Shown: one piece after another, positions 32,008-32,723 of the stretch
How positions within the stretch are numbered: position 1 is the stretch's first letter
Layout: each line of letters opens with the position of its first letter
Origin: a virus
Length of the DNA stretch: 32,723 bases
Virus record (IMG/VR): IMGVR_UViG_3300007236_000021
Span: 1 to 32,723 of that record
Strand: one strand, 5' to 3'
Notes under the pieces: generated by a model
What the model saw: the letters and a program-made list of their open reading frames with translations, nothing else
Databases searched by the model: none
Told to the model about the DNA's origin: nothing
Made by a program: the position numbers and the translations under genes

Positions 32008-32525
32008 TGCAACATTTGAGATTTGATTTTACTGCAACCGAATGCCAGGGATGGCCACGTATACGCATCTGCATAGACGGAGATGTGTTGCTGGATCATG
32101 ATTTTTCTAGTAGTCAAGAATCAGTTGAAATCGAATACGATGTAATCGACGGCGATCATACCATAGAAATCGAACGTTGGGGAAAACAAAACTTCAATAT
32201 GATACATCAAGATGGAGAAATTTTAAAAGACCAAACAGTCACACTCGATGATATTTGGATCCAAGATGTATGCTTGCCCGAGTGGTTTAAGTCATCGGGC
32301 CAATTTGTCTGGCAGCAAGGTGTAATACCCAATGGACTAACTTGGGGGCCAAACGGTGTATTTTCAATTCCGTTTCAATCACCGTTGATTCCGTGGATAG
32401 TCAAACAAAAGTTCAAAGACAGTACCGATCAACCCGGACTTTATATACCAACTGACAGCAATCAACAGCAGGTACACCAACTGCTGGAAAAATTTCAAAA
32501 CGATTTAAACCAAGTCAATGTTTAA
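32007..32525 (+). CDS. Hypothetical beta-rich protein, possibly carbohydrate-binding
   Basis: 172 aa. Residues 1-90 look like a beta sandwich (LRFDFTATECQGWPRIRICI, VEIEYDVIDGDHTIEIERWG, VTLDDIWIQDVCLPEW). The second half has aromatic strands (FVWQQGVIPNGLTWGPNGVF, PFQSPLIPWIVKQKF) and a helical end. The first half resembles non-catalytic sugar-binding domains, weakly. It overlaps the gene before it by one base and the next by 8 nt. No function assigned. Confidence 0.62.
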   Translation: MQHLRFDFTATECQGWPRIRICIDGDVLLDHDFSSSQESVEIEYDVIDGDHTIEIERWGKQNFNMIHQDGEILKDQTVTLDDIWIQDVCLPEWFKSSGQFVWQQGVIPNGLTWGPNGVFSIPFQSPLIPWIVKQKFKDSTDQPGLYIPTDSNQQQVHQLLEKFQNDLNQVNV

Positions 32526-32723
32526 CAGAGTTGCTTTAATATCTAGTGCTCAACTTTCGTTAATTAGAGCGCCGGCAGCTTTGGCTTTCATGGCTGGAGT
32601 TTGCGAGAGCAACAACACAGATTATCAAGTCTGGGATCTCAACAGCGAGCTACGAAAACGATTGGGCAATCGAGTTTGGTCAGAAGCCAATCCTTACAGT
32701 TCAAACAACTTAGACGAACTGCC
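32518..32723 (+). CDS. B12-binding / radical SAM-like protein, partial (N-terminus)
   Basis: Only the first 68 codons are in the window. The N-terminus FNRVALISSAQLSLIRAPAA, then LAFMAGVCESNNTDYQVWDL, matches the opening of B12-binding-domain radical SAM proteins: a first strand, then a PP/A-pattern loop, then a long helix LAFMAGVC and a second strand YQVWDLN. The CxxxCxxC cluster and the corrin-binding His would lie past the right edge, so this is provisional. ATG overlaps the previous gene (AATGTTTAA). It belongs to the coupled + strand operon. Confidence 0.5.
   Translation, partial: MFNRVALISSAQLSLIRAPAALAFMAGVCESNNTDYQVWDLNSELRKRLGNRVWSEANPYSSNNLDEL

Noticed and set aside
1-32723. Insertion sequences, integrase, attachment sites, tRNA genes or replication origin
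   Set aside because: Nothing resembling transposases, terminal inverted repeats, tRNA cloverleaves or origin-type iterons was seen in the gaps between genes.

Overview
This window is a structural-gene segment from a T4-like myovirus, probably marine. Evidence for a T4-like phage: recognisable gp14, gp15, gp20, gp21, gp22 and gp23 relatives, and several copies of the T4-type late promoter core (TATAAATA, CATAAATA, GATAAATA) placed just upstream of structural genes. Evidence for a marine phage: AT-rich DNA, long low-complexity fibre proteins built from VTGGN/ITTG/FIGDGSGLTG-type repeats with a YADLAE C-terminal module, and a gp26/T4_baseplate-type protein of the kind seen in cyanophages and pelagiphages. 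The host cannot be named from the sequence alone.

Layout. The left edge (1-467) holds the start of a leftward gene with a sigma70-like promoter, back to back with a late promoter for rightward gp14. From 468 to 3937 on the + strand come gp14 (neck), gp15 (tail completion) and a Nudix hydrolase. From 17419 leftward to 3931 on the - strand lies a set of tail-fibre and adhesin genes: two end in the same YADLAE module, one starts with an Mtd-like N-terminal domain, and one carries two PKD-like domains. Upstream of these on the same strand are a Rossmann-like hypothetical protein (17423-18007) and a virion-protein candidate (18056-18565). The stretch 18566-19211 is mostly non-coding. It holds a possible 53-aa gene and, on the - strand, what looks like a stand-alone structured RNA with a near-consensus promoter, an inverted-repeat operator, phased A-tracts and an intrinsic terminator. 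From 28753 leftward to 19212 comes the head module, transcribed in the order tape-measure-like protein with a lysozyme-like domain, gp20 portal, small protein, acidic gp67-like core protein, gp21 protease, gp22 scaffold, gp23 capsid, then a small 77-aa protein. From 28767 to the right edge a + strand late operon runs: T4_baseplate-family protein, a second ORF in the -1 frame that may be reached by programmed frameshifting, then tightly overlapping small genes ending in a partial B12-binding/radical-SAM-like gene.

How it works together. gp20-gp21-gp22-gp23 and the acidic core protein build the prohead. gp14 and gp15 close the head and finish the tail. The tape-measure and T4_baseplate proteins serve tail and hub assembly. 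The fibre cluster supplies receptor binding. Late promoters drive these genes, while three sigma70-like promoters, all on the - strand, drive the small non-structural units and the RNA candidate. The most unusual items are the RNA unit (18885-19212), the frameshift signal (29620-29693), the late promoters lying only 5-7 nt from start codons, and a terminator hairpin that hides the next gene's ribosome binding site (18008-18045).
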